From DASQZK01 sp963809925 (lineage in GTDB: Bacteria > Bacteroidota > Bacteroidia > Bacteroidales > GCA-2748055), in assembly GCA_963809925.1 (NCBI GenBank), contig CAWELH010000010.1:248001-312000 (forward strand): a DNA stretch of 64,000 bases. Reading direction: 5' to 3'. Below, in pieces: positions 1-8,210 of the stretch (positions within the stretch are counted from its first letter, which is position 1; every line of letters begins with the position of its first letter). Both the position numbers and the translations under genes were made by a program. Under the pieces are notes generated by a model. It was not told the DNA's origin and did no database searches. It saw only the letters and a program-made list of their open reading frames with translations.

Positions 1-452
1 ACCCGTGACCTGTGGTATTCAATTAAGGCACTAATTACTCTTTCATCGCCGGGATATTTTCTTAAATCGCTGATTAGCTTACCATAATTTTTATCATAAC
101 TTTTAACATCATTGAGCAGTACCGTCTTTGTTGCTTCATCCCTGAACCGGATTTCTTTGATCTCAGTGATCATTGAGCCGCTAATGGAATTATAATAATA
201 AAGAGTTTCCTTAACCTCTTCGGGAAGTTCTGAAATCACAGTTTTTTCCTTCTCACGAACCAGGTAAAGGTAACCGCCGCCTGTTAGGGTCATTGCCAGA
301 ATGAATATTGCAGCGATCTTTAAAAGGTTGGTTGTTTCAAGGCCTGCATTTCTCTGAATTTTCCTGCCAAAGCGCCTGAAGTGCCCTCTGTGGGGTGAAC
401 GATCATCAAACTGTTCCCGGTTCTCTCTTACTAATTTTTCAATTTCCGTCAT
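1..452 (-). CDS. Anti-sigma-factor-like membrane protein, 3' end outside window
   Basis: This reading frame runs from an ATG at 452 leftward off the window edge without a stop, giving about 150 residues. It starts with a basic hydrophilic stretch (MTEIEKLVRENREQ...), has one predicted transmembrane segment at about residues 43-64 (NLLKIAAIFILAMTLTGGGY) and then a charged outer part. Its ATG overlaps the stop of the sigma factor upstream (ATGA at 449-452), so the two are almost certainly translationally coupled. The single-TM architecture and coupling to an ECF sigma gene are typical of an anti-sigma or sigma-associated regulator, but I see no recognisable zinc-binding anti-sigma motif, so the role is inferred from context only. 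The C-terminal part is missing because the window ends. Confidence 0.7.
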   Translation of the reverse strand, partial: MTEIEKLVRENREQFDDRSPHRGHFRRFGRKIQRNAGLETTNLLKIAAIFILAMTLTGGGYLYLVREKEKTVISELPEEVKETLYYYNSISGSMITEIKEIRFRDEATKTVLLNDVKSYDKNYGKLISDLRKYPGDERVISALIEYHRSR

Positions 453-973
453 TTGCTTTTCTTTTTCAGGTTTGTCAGTAGTTTCTGTTTCGCCCTTGAA
501 TACTGTGAACGGGAAGTTGAAGGTGAGATGCCCAGGATAACGGCAATCTCATCGTGGTCATAACCTTCAAGAAGGTACAGCGACAGCACAATCCTGTATC
601 CTTCTGGTAGCCTGTAAATTTCATCCTGTGATCTGATGATGTTTGCCGGCCAGTTTCCTTCCTCCTCTTCAGAATTTTCAGAGAGCACTTCAATATCATC
701 ATCGCCAAATGGTTCAGTTTGATGCCTGCTGTTTTTCCTCAGTGCGTCAAGTGATTTGTTGACTACAATTTTTTTAAGCCAGGCTCCGAAACTCACCTCA
801 GCCCTGAACTTGTCCAGGTTTTCAAACGCTTTCAGAAATGAATCCTGCATCACATCCTCTGCTTCAAAGTGATTGTTCACAATTCGCATACTGGTATTGA
901 ACATAGCCTTATAATAAAGCCTGTATATCTCAAATTGGGCTTTTCGGCTGCCTTTTCTGCATTCCTCAATCAA
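449..973 (-). CDS. ECF-type RNA polymerase sigma factor
   Basis: Sigma-70 family protein of the extracytoplasmic-function type, 174 residues as annotated. Region 2 spans about residues 10-80 and contains the core-binding signature AEDVMQDSF (38-46); region 4 spans about 118-165 with the helix-turn-helix around DHDEIAVILGISPSTSRSQYSRA (split 139-161). The linker (82-112) is acidic. The frame has no ATG: the first usable start is TTG at 973. An ATG at 1020 lies in another frame and would join this frame only if one A were added to the A8 run (minus strand, 1002-1009); see findings. The downstream gene overlaps by 4 nt and encodes a one-TM protein, fitting a sigma/anti-sigma pair. Family assignment is firm; target regulon unknown. 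Confidence 0.9.
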   Translation of the reverse strand: MIEECRKGSRKAQFEIYRLYYKAMFNTSMRIVNNHFEAEDVMQDSFLKAFENLDKFRAEVSFGAWLKKIVVNKSLDALRKNSRHQTEPFGDDDIEVLSENSEEEEGNWPANIIRSQDEIYRLPEGYRIVLSLYLLEGYDHDEIAVILGISPSTSRSQYSRAKQKLLTNLKKKSK

Positions 974-1114
974 TGCCTTATGGATGTCTGAATATGCGCT
1001 ATTTTTTTTCTGGAATTCATTTAAAAGACGATAAGGTTGATTAATTGCTGCATGAAATGCTCCTGTTTTTACAATTATGGTATTGACACGCCGGTCAAAA
1101 AAATGGCTTAAAGT

Positions 1115-1144
1115 ATTGCAAATTAAGATATTTTGCTAAATTTG
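1115..1144 (+). promoter_or_regulatory. Candidate Bacteroidetes-type promoter for the small lipoprotein gene
   Basis: A perfect TAnnTTTG element (TAAATTTG, 1137-1144) is preceded at 18 nt by ATTG (1115-1118), one mismatch from the -33 TTTG. Transcription would start near 1150, leaving a leader of about 48 nt before the ATG at 1198. Consensus match only. Confidence 0.45.
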
Positions 1145-1197
1145 TATGAATCTGAAAAGATCTAAACCATAATTTCTAACCCTAAAAACTGTCCTTT

Positions 1198-1389
1198 ATG
1201 AAAAAATTTAGCTTACTCCTTTTATTTTTGTCTTTTTTTGCTTTTGTTTCCCTGAATTCATGTCAGCAGAAACCAAAAGCAACTGACCAGACAGAAGAAG
1301 AAATGGCTCCAGCTGATGAGAATACTATGGCACCTGCTGAAGGCATGCAGGAAGACACTACCCAGATGAGTGGTGACGAAGGCAAGTAA
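1198..1389 (+). CDS. Small acidic lipoprotein
   Basis: A 63-residue protein with a lipoprotein signal peptide: KK at the N-terminus, a hydrophobic core (residues 5-18) and a lipobox LNSC with the cysteine at residue 22. The mature part is about 40 residues, rich in Glu, Asp, Met, Pro and Ala, with a loosely repeated MAPAxE motif. It would be anchored to a membrane as a short disordered tail. The gene has its own promoter candidate upstream and a good bidirectional terminator downstream, which supports a real transcription unit. It is divergent from the sigma-factor gene. No family recognised and no function can be assigned. Confidence 0.75.
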   Translation: MKKFSLLLLFLSFFAFVSLNSCQQKPKATDQTEEEMAPADENTMAPAEGMQEDTTQMSGDEGK

Positions 1390-1412
1390 TTCTTTTGGCT
1401 CAACAGATAGCT

Positions 1413-1444
1413 AAAGAGGGTGGGCCATTCGGTTCACCCTCTTT
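1413..1444. terminator. Bidirectional intrinsic terminator
   Basis: A 10-bp perfect stem AAAGAGGGTG (1413-1422) / CACCCTCTTT (1435-1444) with a 12-nt loop, with T-rich flank on the right and A-rich flank on the left. It lies exactly between convergent genes (stop at 1389 on +, stop at 1448 on -), so it can serve both. Confidence 0.8.
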
Positions 1445-1447
1445 TAG

Positions 1448-2290
1448 TTAGAACAATATGCTTTGTATGAAGATCATCCCGGTCTTGATCTGTCCGGATG
1501 AATAGTTAAGCTCGGAGCCGCCGAGACTATGAGGGATAAAGGCGATGATAAGGTTAACAATTGCAGCGATAACCACAAGGTATCGCCGTTGAGAACCTTT
1601 CCGGTTTCCTGCCCAGGCAATGACCCACATGATGAAGGCAATGAGCGATTTATTATCCGTGAGATCTTTCCCAAATGGGAATCCCGTCCATAATTCGCCA
1701 AAAGCATATTTTTGTACTACCGGTCCCATCAGCATACCGCCAAGCAGGAACATAATAAGTGTGAGACCGGTATAGAACTTATAAGATGGAATTTTGGCCA
1801 GGGAATAGATCCCGGTCAGATTGGACAGTAGCATCGCCGTGAATATCAGTAGAATGTGGGGAATCAGAATCCACATTGGAACGCTACTCTTGAACCTTAT
1901 AACCACATTTTCATTCTCCCTGATCTCCACCGGTTTATCATGATTGAATAATTCAACACGGTACTCCAGCTTACCGGCAGCCTGCTGCTTTGGCAGCCAG
2001 GCTGTCAGCTGACCTTCTGCACGAACCAATGTAATGGTATCCCAGGGTTCACTAGTAGGAAAACGCCGGTAAATAATACGGCCGTTGACCGCCGGATCAC
2101 TGATATTCAGGCTTATGACAGCATCAGTATACCCATTTACGCTCCTTGGAAGCTGAAATTTATAATGGGTACCATTCACCTCAAATGATATGCTCTTGGG
2201 ATAAGTGGGACCGGTCATTCTTTGATACACTGCAGTAAACAGGGTAACAACAACGGCAATGCTCCAGAACAGAATTTTTTTCCCTTTCAT
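1448..2290 (-). CDS. Conserved membrane protein of unknown function
   Basis: A 280-residue protein with an N-terminal membrane anchor (about 5-22), an extracytoplasmic domain of about 110 residues that looks beta-rich, and four or so further hydrophobic segments (about 138-157, 172-195, 214-229 and 236-256). Between the third and fourth segments is a conspicuous motif WTGFPFGKDLTDNK (about 202-215), which I recall as recurring in uncharacterised bacterial membrane proteins, but I cannot name a function. It starts 3 nt after the stop of the M28 peptidase, so the two form a tight operon; a role linked to that peptidase is only a guess. Confidence 0.75.
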   Translation of the reverse strand: MKGKKILFWSIAVVVTLFTAVYQRMTGPTYPKSISFEVNGTHYKFQLPRSVNGYTDAVISLNISDPAVNGRIIYRRFPTSEPWDTITLVRAEGQLTAWLPKQQAAGKLEYRVELFNHDKPVEIRENENVVIRFKSSVPMWILIPHILLIFTAMLLSNLTGIYSLAKIPSYKFYTGLTLIMFLLGGMLMGPVVQKYAFGELWTGFPFGKDLTDNKSLIAFIMWVIAWAGNRKGSQRRYLVVIAAIVNLIIAFIPHSLGGSELNYSSGQIKTGMIFIQSILF

Positions 2291-2293
2291 AAT

Positions 2294-4063
2294 TTATAAT
2301 TGTATTAGGAGGTCGACAAGAGAACCATTTCTTTTCACGGTGACAACAATGCGTTGTCCGTATTTCATCGTATTGAGACGGTACATGTAATCATAAACAT
2401 TCCCAACAGGTTTGCCTTCAATCGCTACGATGATATCGCCCCGCAACATTCCCCCCTGATCAGCAGGCTTGCCTTTGGTTACGGCCAGGACTTCCATCCC
2501 GTCTTTTCCCTCACCTGAAACGTCGGGCATAATGCCGAGTGTGATCCTGTTACGGTAACTTCTGGAAGTGCTTTCCTTGGGCCCGGCTTCCCTGAAATGA
2601 AGTACTGAATCCCTGTTGGCAACATTCCTGGCTATATCGGCAATGTACCTGTCAGCGAGGACCATGCCGGTGATATTCAGGGAATCAACCCGGTCAAATG
2701 GTGTATGATAATCTTTATGCGGACCGGTGGAAAAAAACATTACCGGAACGTCCTTGGCATAGAAGGAAGCATGATCGGAAGGGCCATAGCCTGCGTCCGA
2801 AAGTTCAAGCCTTAAATGGTAATCCTTATTCAACGCAGTTACAATTTCACGTGTTTCAACTGAGGTGCCCACACCCCCAATTTGTACCATAGAATCTGGC
2901 GTCATCCGGCCAATCATATCGATATTGAGCATAACGGAAATCTTCTTCAAGTCGATACCAGGATGTTCTACAAAGTATCTCGAACCAAGAATACCCATTT
3001 CTTCCGCTCCGAATGTTATAAAAAGGATGCTGCGTCTCGGTCTTTCCTTCATGCCGGAAAAATAACCGGCCAGCTCCAGTATTGATGCCGTTCCCGATGC
3101 ATTGTCGTCGGCGCCATAATGAATGGCAATAGTATCCGGCCTCCGCGAGGATGACCCTGGCCCGCCCATACCTAAATGATCTTCATGTGCGCCAATTACG
3201 ACCCACTGATCCTTCAGCAGTGGGTCTGATCCTTCCAGAACAGCAGCCACATTTCCTGTCCTTGCATATGTCCTGACCATATTTATCCTTCCTTTCAGTG
3301 GAGAAAGACTTAGGAATATTCCGGGATTTTTTCCTGCGAGAATCTCCTTTTCTGCTTGCTCAACCGTGAAGCCACTGCCTTCCATAATGACGTTTGCTAC
3401 TTTCCGCTTTACCTGGATCACGGGGAGACCCACGGCAGGTTCCTTTCCACGTTGCTCAGGAAAATTATCACTGGGATCATAATCCTCCCCGGCAGCGAAA
3501 ATCACCCCGGCGGCCCCTTTATCTTTTGCGAGCAGAATTTTATCCCTGTCACGTGAATGATCCATAAAGATATCCTTATTTGCAGGCTCGCCCCTCAGGA
3601 TAAGTGCCCATTTACCGTTCAGGTCCTTTCCTGAATAATCGTCCCAATTAAATGTATCATTTTGAATTTCAAAGCCATATCCGCAAAATTCTACAAGACA
3701 CGACAAACTGTCATTGGATGAATATTCCATGGGAAGGAAATCCGTATCCTGAACGAATGACTTTCCACGAACTGATAATTCATTTCCCGGGGAAGGTGAT
3801 ATGGCGGAAATGACATCGAAATACTGAACGTACTGGTCGTCAAGCGGTTTTAATCCAAAACTCTCAAATTTCCCGGCGATAAAACCTAGCAAGACCGAAT
3901 CTTCCGGTGTGCCGGGATATCTTCCCTTGAGGCTGTCGGTAGCCAGAAACTGAAGATCTTCATGAAGGTCTTCCTCTGTGATGGCAGGGTTATACGTTGG
4001 GTTACATGAAGGTGTTAACAACAACATCAGTAGTAGCACTGAGAGGATATTATATCTGATCAT
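2294..4063 (-). CDS. M28-family zinc aminopeptidase lipoprotein with PA and PDZ domains
   Basis: A 589-residue exported peptidase. The signal peptide ends in a lipobox (LTPSC, Cys20). A PA-type insert (about 120-235) precedes the M28 catalytic domain. Co-catalytic zinc ligands and base are visible: H293 and D295 in GAHEDHLG, D320 in GADDNASG, E354/E355 in FGAEEMG, D382 in NIDMIG and H431 in PSDHASF. A C-terminal PDZ domain (about 505-589) probably helps bind substrate or partners. Full length and all key residues are intact, so it should be active, removing N-terminal residues from peptides in the periplasm or at the outer membrane. It is followed at 3 nt by a membrane protein gene. Upstream is a 405-nt intergenic region shared with the divergent efflux operon. 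Confidence 0.92.
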   Translation of the reverse strand: MIRYNILSVLLLMLLLTPSCNPTYNPAITEEDLHEDLQFLATDSLKGRYPGTPEDSVLLGFIAGKFESFGLKPLDDQYVQYFDVISAISPSPGNELSVRGKSFVQDTDFLPMEYSSNDSLSCLVEFCGYGFEIQNDTFNWDDYSGKDLNGKWALILRGEPANKDIFMDHSRDRDKILLAKDKGAAGVIFAAGEDYDPSDNFPEQRGKEPAVGLPVIQVKRKVANVIMEGSGFTVEQAEKEILAGKNPGIFLSLSPLKGRINMVRTYARTGNVAAVLEGSDPLLKDQWVVIGAHEDHLGMGGPGSSSRRPDTIAIHYGADDNASGTASILELAGYFSGMKERPRRSILFITFGAEEMGILGSRYFVEHPGIDLKKISVMLNIDMIGRMTPDSMVQIGGVGTSVETREIVTALNKDYHLRLELSDAGYGPSDHASFYAKDVPVMFFSTGPHKDYHTPFDRVDSLNITGMVLADRYIADIARNVANRDSVLHFREAGPKESTSRSYRNRITLGIMPDVSGEGKDGMEVLAVTKGKPADQGGMLRGDIIVAIEGKPVGNVYDYMYRLNTMKYGQRIVVTVKRNGSLVDLLIQL

Positions 4064-4089
4064 CGTTTAAATAATTTATTTTCAGAAGG

Positions 4090-4123
4090 CAAATTTAGTC
4101 CTTTTTCATTTATATGCCACAAA
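4090..4123 (-). promoter_or_regulatory. Candidate promoter for the M28 peptidase gene
   Basis: On the minus strand, TAAATTTG (4097-4090) matches TAnnTTTG perfectly, and TTTG (4123-4120) lies 22 nt upstream, slightly long for the usual 19-21 spacing. Consensus match only. Confidence 0.4.
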
Positions 4124-4427
4124 TGCAGCGAATATGGCAATACTTTCAAGCTCCGGTCTCTTGTGCGTGAATTACATTGACTCTGTTGCACATCCTTCCA
4201 CGCTTACTCCTGCAGATTTCATTTTTTATTTTTTTTTAACCAGGGCTGGAGGCTGTTGCGATCTTCATTTGGCCCACGCTTACCGGCATTGTGATTGCTG
4301 GTTTAATTATGGTACAGGCTATTTTTTGCGTTCATTATTCTATCGCATTTTCAGAATTTATTCTGCCAGGGGAAAAAAAATCTGATTTTTCTTGCATTGT
4401 GTTTTCAATATATTTATTTTTACAATG

Positions 4428-4465
4428 TTGTTTAACAAGACTGTTAAACGATTTTGTTAACAAAA
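4428..4465. promoter_or_regulatory. Candidate TetR operator: clustered palindromes
   Basis: Two inverted repeats sit directly before the TetR start codon at 4469: GTTTAAC (4430-4436) facing GTTAAAC (4443-4449) across 6 nt, and the perfect 14-bp palindrome TTTTGTTAACAAAA (4452-4465). Both share the half-site GTTWAAC. The size and place fit autoregulation by the TetR-family protein encoded immediately downstream; this is inference from position and symmetry. Confidence 0.6.
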
Positions 4466-4468
4466 ATT

Positions 4469-5080
4469 ATGGAACAGGAATTAAGCAATGAAATGGAAAC
4501 CCGCATCGTAGAGTCTGCTACCCGGGTGTTTGTCAGAAAGGGGAAAGCTGGCACATCGATGCAGGATATCGCAGAGGAAGCCGGAATAAACAGAACACTG
4601 CTTAACTATTACTTCCGAAGTAAGGACAAGTTGTTCAATCTTGTCTTCCAGAAAGTTTTTGTACGGTTTCTGCCCGATTTGGCAACGGTAATCAACGCTA
4701 GCATGTCTATTGAAGAAAAGATCATAAAGGTAATTGACACATATTATGATATTTTGCGAGAAAGCCCCTATACAGCTGTATTTGTACTACATGAAATAAG
4801 TACCAATCCTGAGCGCTTTGTTGATCGCATAAAGCAGCAGGGTATCCGCCCGGTCACGCTAATACATGAGATCGGTAAAGCCATGGATGAAGGAAAAATA
4901 AAAAAGGCCGATCCCCGCCAGGTGCTGATCAACCTTTTTGGGCTGATTATTTTCCCTTTTGCTGCCAGAGCGGTGATAGAGGGTTTTCTTTTCCAGCACG
5001 ATACCAAAGCTTTTGATTTGTTTATCACTGAAAGAAGGGAATTTCTGAAACGCTATTTTATTGAATCAATTAAGGTGTAA
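4469..5080 (+). CDS. TetR-family transcriptional regulator of the efflux operon
   Basis: A 203-residue regulator with an N-terminal TetR helix-turn-helix (about residues 12-58; TSMQDIAEEAGINRTLLNYYF is its core) and a helical ligand-binding domain. I prefer the ATG at 4469 over the TTG at 4454, because the longer form would place coding sequence over the palindromes at 4452-4465 and the HTH spacing is normal from the ATG. It is the first gene of a co-directional operon, 3 nt before the TolC gene, and so probably represses its own operon through the palindromes upstream. In the E. coli ybhGFSR exporter a TetR regulator (YbiH/CecR) has the same position. The effector is unknown. Confidence 0.88.
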   Translation: MEQELSNEMETRIVESATRVFVRKGKAGTSMQDIAEEAGINRTLLNYYFRSKDKLFNLVFQKVFVRFLPDLATVINASMSIEEKIIKVIDTYYDILRESPYTAVFVLHEISTNPERFVDRIKQQGIRPVTLIHEIGKAMDEGKIKKADPRQVLINLFGLIIFPFAARAVIEGFLFQHDTKAFDLFITERREFLKRYFIESIKV

Positions 5081-5083
5081 AAA

Positions 5084-6349
5084 ATGAAAAGGATCATGTT
5101 TATAATTTGCGTGGGACTTCCGGCACTTGCCGGTGCACAGGACACCATCAGCCTTGAGCAGTGTTTGAATGCAGCCCGGGATAATCATCCTCGTCAGGCC
5201 GACTATCAGTTGCTGGAGAATGTCTCCGAGAACAAGCTGGAGAACTACGGTAGCCATTGGTATCCTGAGTTGAATCTCAACGGTTCTGCAACGTATCAGT
5301 CGGATGTGATACGGTTGAATATTGACAGTCCCATACCGGGCCTGGAATTCCCGGTTCCTCCGAAGGACCAGTATAAAGTAACCGTCGATGTCTCTCAGAC
5401 CATTTATGATGCAGGGGTGACAAAGAAGCAGAAGGAGGTTGAGATGGCGGATGTCCAGGCAACGGTGAAACAACTGAAATCTGATATTGAAAAAGAAAAA
5501 GATGGTGTAAAAAACCTGTATTACAGTATCCTCATCCTGCAGGAAAACCGTAAGATCACCACGCTTTCCATGAACCAGTTGGATACAAGTATGAGAGTTG
5601 TCCGCTCTGGTGTCGATCATGGAGTCCTCCTCAGTTCCGACCTGGACCTCATGCGTGTGGAAGCCATGAAACTGGAACAAAACATGTCGGAACTGGAAAA
5701 CCGGAGGCAGGCACTCATAAAGATCCTTTCCGTAAAGACCGGTCTTAAAATTAGCGGGAAAGACAGTTTAATTCTCACTGTATTCAGTACACCTGGGACA
5801 ACAGAACTACAAAGAACGGAACTGGAGGTCTTCGACCTGAAGAAGGAAGTTATCGGAAAATCTGCCGACCTGCTGAATTCCAAACGGCTTCCGGTTCTCT
5901 TTGCCTTCGGACAGTTTGGATATGGAAAACCGGGCCTGAATCTGCTGAACGATAAGTTCGACAATTTTTATTTTGTCGGCGCAGGATTGAAATGGAATAT
6001 ATGGGACTGGAATCAAGTAAAGAGAGACAAGGAAAACCTTCAGATGCAATCAGCGATGATTAGCCATCAGAAGGAATATTTTGAGATGAACCTCGGCGAT
6101 GCCCTTATTCAGCAAATGGCTGAGATAAACACACATCATGAAAACATAGGGAAATTCGAAGAGATTCTTTCTCTGCGTGAAAACATAACCGCTACGTACC
6201 ATACTCAGCTATCCAACGGGACGATCAAAACCAGTGATTTTCTTGAAGTCCTGAATGCAGAAAAAATTGCCAGGATACGTCTGGCAACGGAGAAGATCCT
6301 CCTGCAGAAGGCCATCGCAGAATATAAATACACGGAAGGTACACTGTAA
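5084..6349 (+). CDS. TolC-family outer-membrane efflux protein
   Basis: A 421-residue protein with a signal peptide (about 1-18, ending AGA) and the duplicated long alpha-helical hairpins typical of the outer membrane efflux family (coiled-coil-rich stretches at about 110-210 and 310-420). It would form the trimeric channel across the outer membrane for the exporter encoded downstream. Length is normal for TolC proteins. It starts 3 nt after the TetR stop and is followed at 53 nt by the membrane fusion protein, so outer membrane channel, adaptor and ABC parts are all in one operon. Confidence 0.88.
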   Translation: MKRIMFIICVGLPALAGAQDTISLEQCLNAARDNHPRQADYQLLENVSENKLENYGSHWYPELNLNGSATYQSDVIRLNIDSPIPGLEFPVPPKDQYKVTVDVSQTIYDAGVTKKQKEVEMADVQATVKQLKSDIEKEKDGVKNLYYSILILQENRKITTLSMNQLDTSMRVVRSGVDHGVLLSSDLDLMRVEAMKLEQNMSELENRRQALIKILSVKTGLKISGKDSLILTVFSTPGTTELQRTELEVFDLKKEVIGKSADLLNSKRLPVLFAFGQFGYGKPGLNLLNDKFDNFYFVGAGLKWNIWDWNQVKRDKENLQMQSAMISHQKEYFEMNLGDALIQQMAEINTHHENIGKFEEILSLRENITATYHTQLSNGTIKTSDFLEVLNAEKIARIRLATEKILLQKAIAEYKYTEGTL

Positions 6350-6402
6350 CGTCAGTAGGAATTCAATGGACGAAATAAATTAACTGATTCAATACCAAAC
6401 AA

Positions 6403-7293
6403 ATGAAATACAAATATTTAACCTTAGCAACAATCCTTGCCTTCGTGGTTTCATCCTGCAAACCCAAAGAGGAGGAAGCCTTTGCCTATGGCAATTTTGA
6501 GTCGGAAGATGTACTGGTCTCTTCTGAAGTAACGGGTACTATTTTGCGTTTTACCATCGATGAGGGTGACCGTGTCAAAGCCGGTCAGACGCTGGGACTG
6601 ATCGATACCTCGCAATTGTACCTGAAGGTCGTTCAGGTAGAAGCATCCAGTGATGCAGTGCGGGCAAAACTGGCTCAGATTGACGAACAAATGAATGTAA
6701 ACAATGTGAATCTTGCCAATGTCCAACGCGATCTGGGACGGATTCAGGCTATGCACAGCGAAGGTGCGGCTACCGACAAGCAGTTGGATGATCTGAAGGG
6801 TAAGGTGGATCTTTTGCATGCTCAAAATTCTGCGTTAAAGTCACAGAAAGCTTCGATTTATGCGGAGGTAAATGCACTTAAGGCCCAGCTACTCCAAATC
6901 AGGGATCAGATTGACAAATGCCTGTTAAAGGCTCCCGCTGGGGGGACAGTTATCGAAACGTTTGCCAGGCAAGGAGAACTTGCAGTTACCGGAAAGGCTC
7001 TGTATAAAATTGCTGAGCTCTCATCCGTCACCCTCAGAGCCTTTATCGATGGCGACCAGTTGAGTTCTATAAATATTGGTGATACGGTTGTAGTAAACTT
7101 CGACGGCCCAAACGGGCAGATACTTTCGACAAACGGCAGGGTAAGCTGGATCGCATCTGAAGCGGAATTTACACCGAAAATTATTCAGACAAGAAAAGAA
7201 CGGGTAAACCTTGTCTATGCTGTTAAGGTTGTAGTGCCGAATGATGGCAGCCTGAAAATTGGTATGCCTGGTGAAATTGCCACGATAAAATAA
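6403..7293 (+). CDS. HlyD-type membrane fusion (adaptor) lipoprotein
   Basis: A 296-residue periplasmic adaptor with a lipobox (VSSCK, Cys19). It has the order expected for the family: a first half of a lipoyl/barrel-sandwich domain (GTILRFTIDEGDRVKAGQ, about 42-59), a coiled-coil hairpin (about 75-170), the second lipoyl half (LLKAPAGGTVIETFARQGE, about 175-193) and a beta-barrel. It closely resembles YbhG-type adaptors. It should link the TolC channel to the inner-membrane ABC transporter. The next gene begins 5 nt after its stop. Confidence 0.9.
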   Translation: MKYKYLTLATILAFVVSSCKPKEEEAFAYGNFESEDVLVSSEVTGTILRFTIDEGDRVKAGQTLGLIDTSQLYLKVVQVEASSDAVRAKLAQIDEQMNVNNVNLANVQRDLGRIQAMHSEGAATDKQLDDLKGKVDLLHAQNSALKSQKASIYAEVNALKAQLLQIRDQIDKCLLKAPAGGTVIETFARQGELAVTGKALYKIAELSSVTLRAFIDGDQLSSINIGDTVVVNFDGPNGQILSTNGRVSWIASEAEFTPKIIQTRKERVNLVYAVKVVVPNDGSLKIGMPGEIATIK

Positions 7294-7298
7294 GACTG

Positions 7299-8210
7299 AT
7301 GAAAGTCATTGAAATAAAGAATGTCTCAAGGAATTTTAAAAATATCAGGGCTTTGGACAGCATCAACCTTGAGGTAGACAAATCCGAGATATTCGGCCTC
7401 ATTGGTCCGGATGGAGCTGGAAAGTCGACGCTGTTCAGGATTCTTGTGACCCTTTTGCTGCCCTCGTCGGGCGAAGCAACAATGTGCGGTTATGATGTTG
7501 TTAAGGACTATCGTGAGATCCGGAAAATCGTGGGATACATGCCCGGGCGTTTTTCTCTCTATCATGATCTGAGTGTTGAGGAAAACCTTAAATTTTATGC
7601 CAGAGTTTTTGGAACTACGATCAATGAAAATTATGATCTTATCCGGGACATCTATGAACAGATTGAACCGTTCAAAAACAGGCGGGCAGGCAAGCTATCA
7701 GGAGGCATGAAACAGAAGCTCGCCCTTTCGTGCGCGCTCATTCACCGCCCTGAAATCCTCGTACTCGATGAACCTACTACAGGTGTGGATGCCGTTTCCA
7801 GGAAGGAATTCTGGGACCTTCTCAGCCGGATAAAAGAGGAAGGTATCACCATCATCGTTTCGACGCCATATATGGATGAAGCCTCCAGATGCGACAGGGT
7901 AGGGTTGATACAGAAGGGTAACCTGCTGAAGATTGGTAAGCCAGAAGCGATCACGCGCAGTTTTGACCGGCCTCTGTATTCAATACGGTCGTCCAGTTCG
8001 AATTACCAGATGCTGCTCCGGCTAAGGAAGTATCCATGGTGTCACAGTGCCTGGCTCTTTGGTCAGGATATCCATCTTAGCCTTGGTGACAAGGATCAGG
8101 TGGCTGATCTCAAACTGGCAGCAGAGTCATGGGATGACCTGGCTGAATTAAAAGAGATTAGCGCCGGAGTCGAGGATACATTTATTGAACTAATGCCGGC
8201 AACATCATGA
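7299..8210 (+). CDS. ABC exporter ATPase, subunit 1 (YbhF N-half-like, degenerate switch loop)
   Basis: A 303-residue ABC ATPase. Walker A is GPDGAGKST (36-44), the signature is LSGGMKQ (133-139), Walker B is ILVLDE with the catalytic Glu158. The switch (H-loop) histidine expected after Walker B is replaced by proline: VSTPYMDEA, P190. About 80 extra C-terminal residues follow the ATPase core. The GPDGAGK form of Walker A and the lost H-loop histidine match what I know of the first half of E. coli YbhF. The gene overlaps the next ATPase gene by 4 nt (ATGA), consistent with making a 1:1 heterodimer. Confidence 0.92.
   Translation: MKVIEIKNVSRNFKNIRALDSINLEVDKSEIFGLIGPDGAGKSTLFRILVTLLLPSSGEATMCGYDVVKDYREIRKIVGYMPGRFSLYHDLSVEENLKFYARVFGTTINENYDLIRDIYEQIEPFKNRRAGKLSGGMKQKLALSCALIHRPEILVLDEPTTGVDAVSRKEFWDLLSRIKEEGITIIVSTPYMDEASRCDRVGLIQKGNLLKIGKPEAITRSFDRPLYSIRSSSSNYQMLLRLRKYPWCHSAWLFGQDIHLSLGDKDQVADLKLAAESWDDLAELKEISAGVEDTFIELMPATS

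Larger units (their letters stand above)
4064..4468. other. Divergent intergenic region, no gene supported
   Basis: About 400 nt between the M28 peptidase (minus) and the TetR gene (plus). Open frames here (for example 4134-4385) have no recognisable content. The region holds a promoter candidate for the peptidase on the left and a cluster of GTTTAAC/GTTAAC palindromes on the right next to the TetR start. The middle is T-rich and shows nothing else I can interpret. Confidence 0.6.

Noticed and set aside
4134..4385. An 83-codon open frame between the M28 peptidase and the TetR gene
   Set aside because: The translation is rich in Cys, Ser and His with no domain or signal; it lies in a T-rich divergent region, and no coding pattern is visible.
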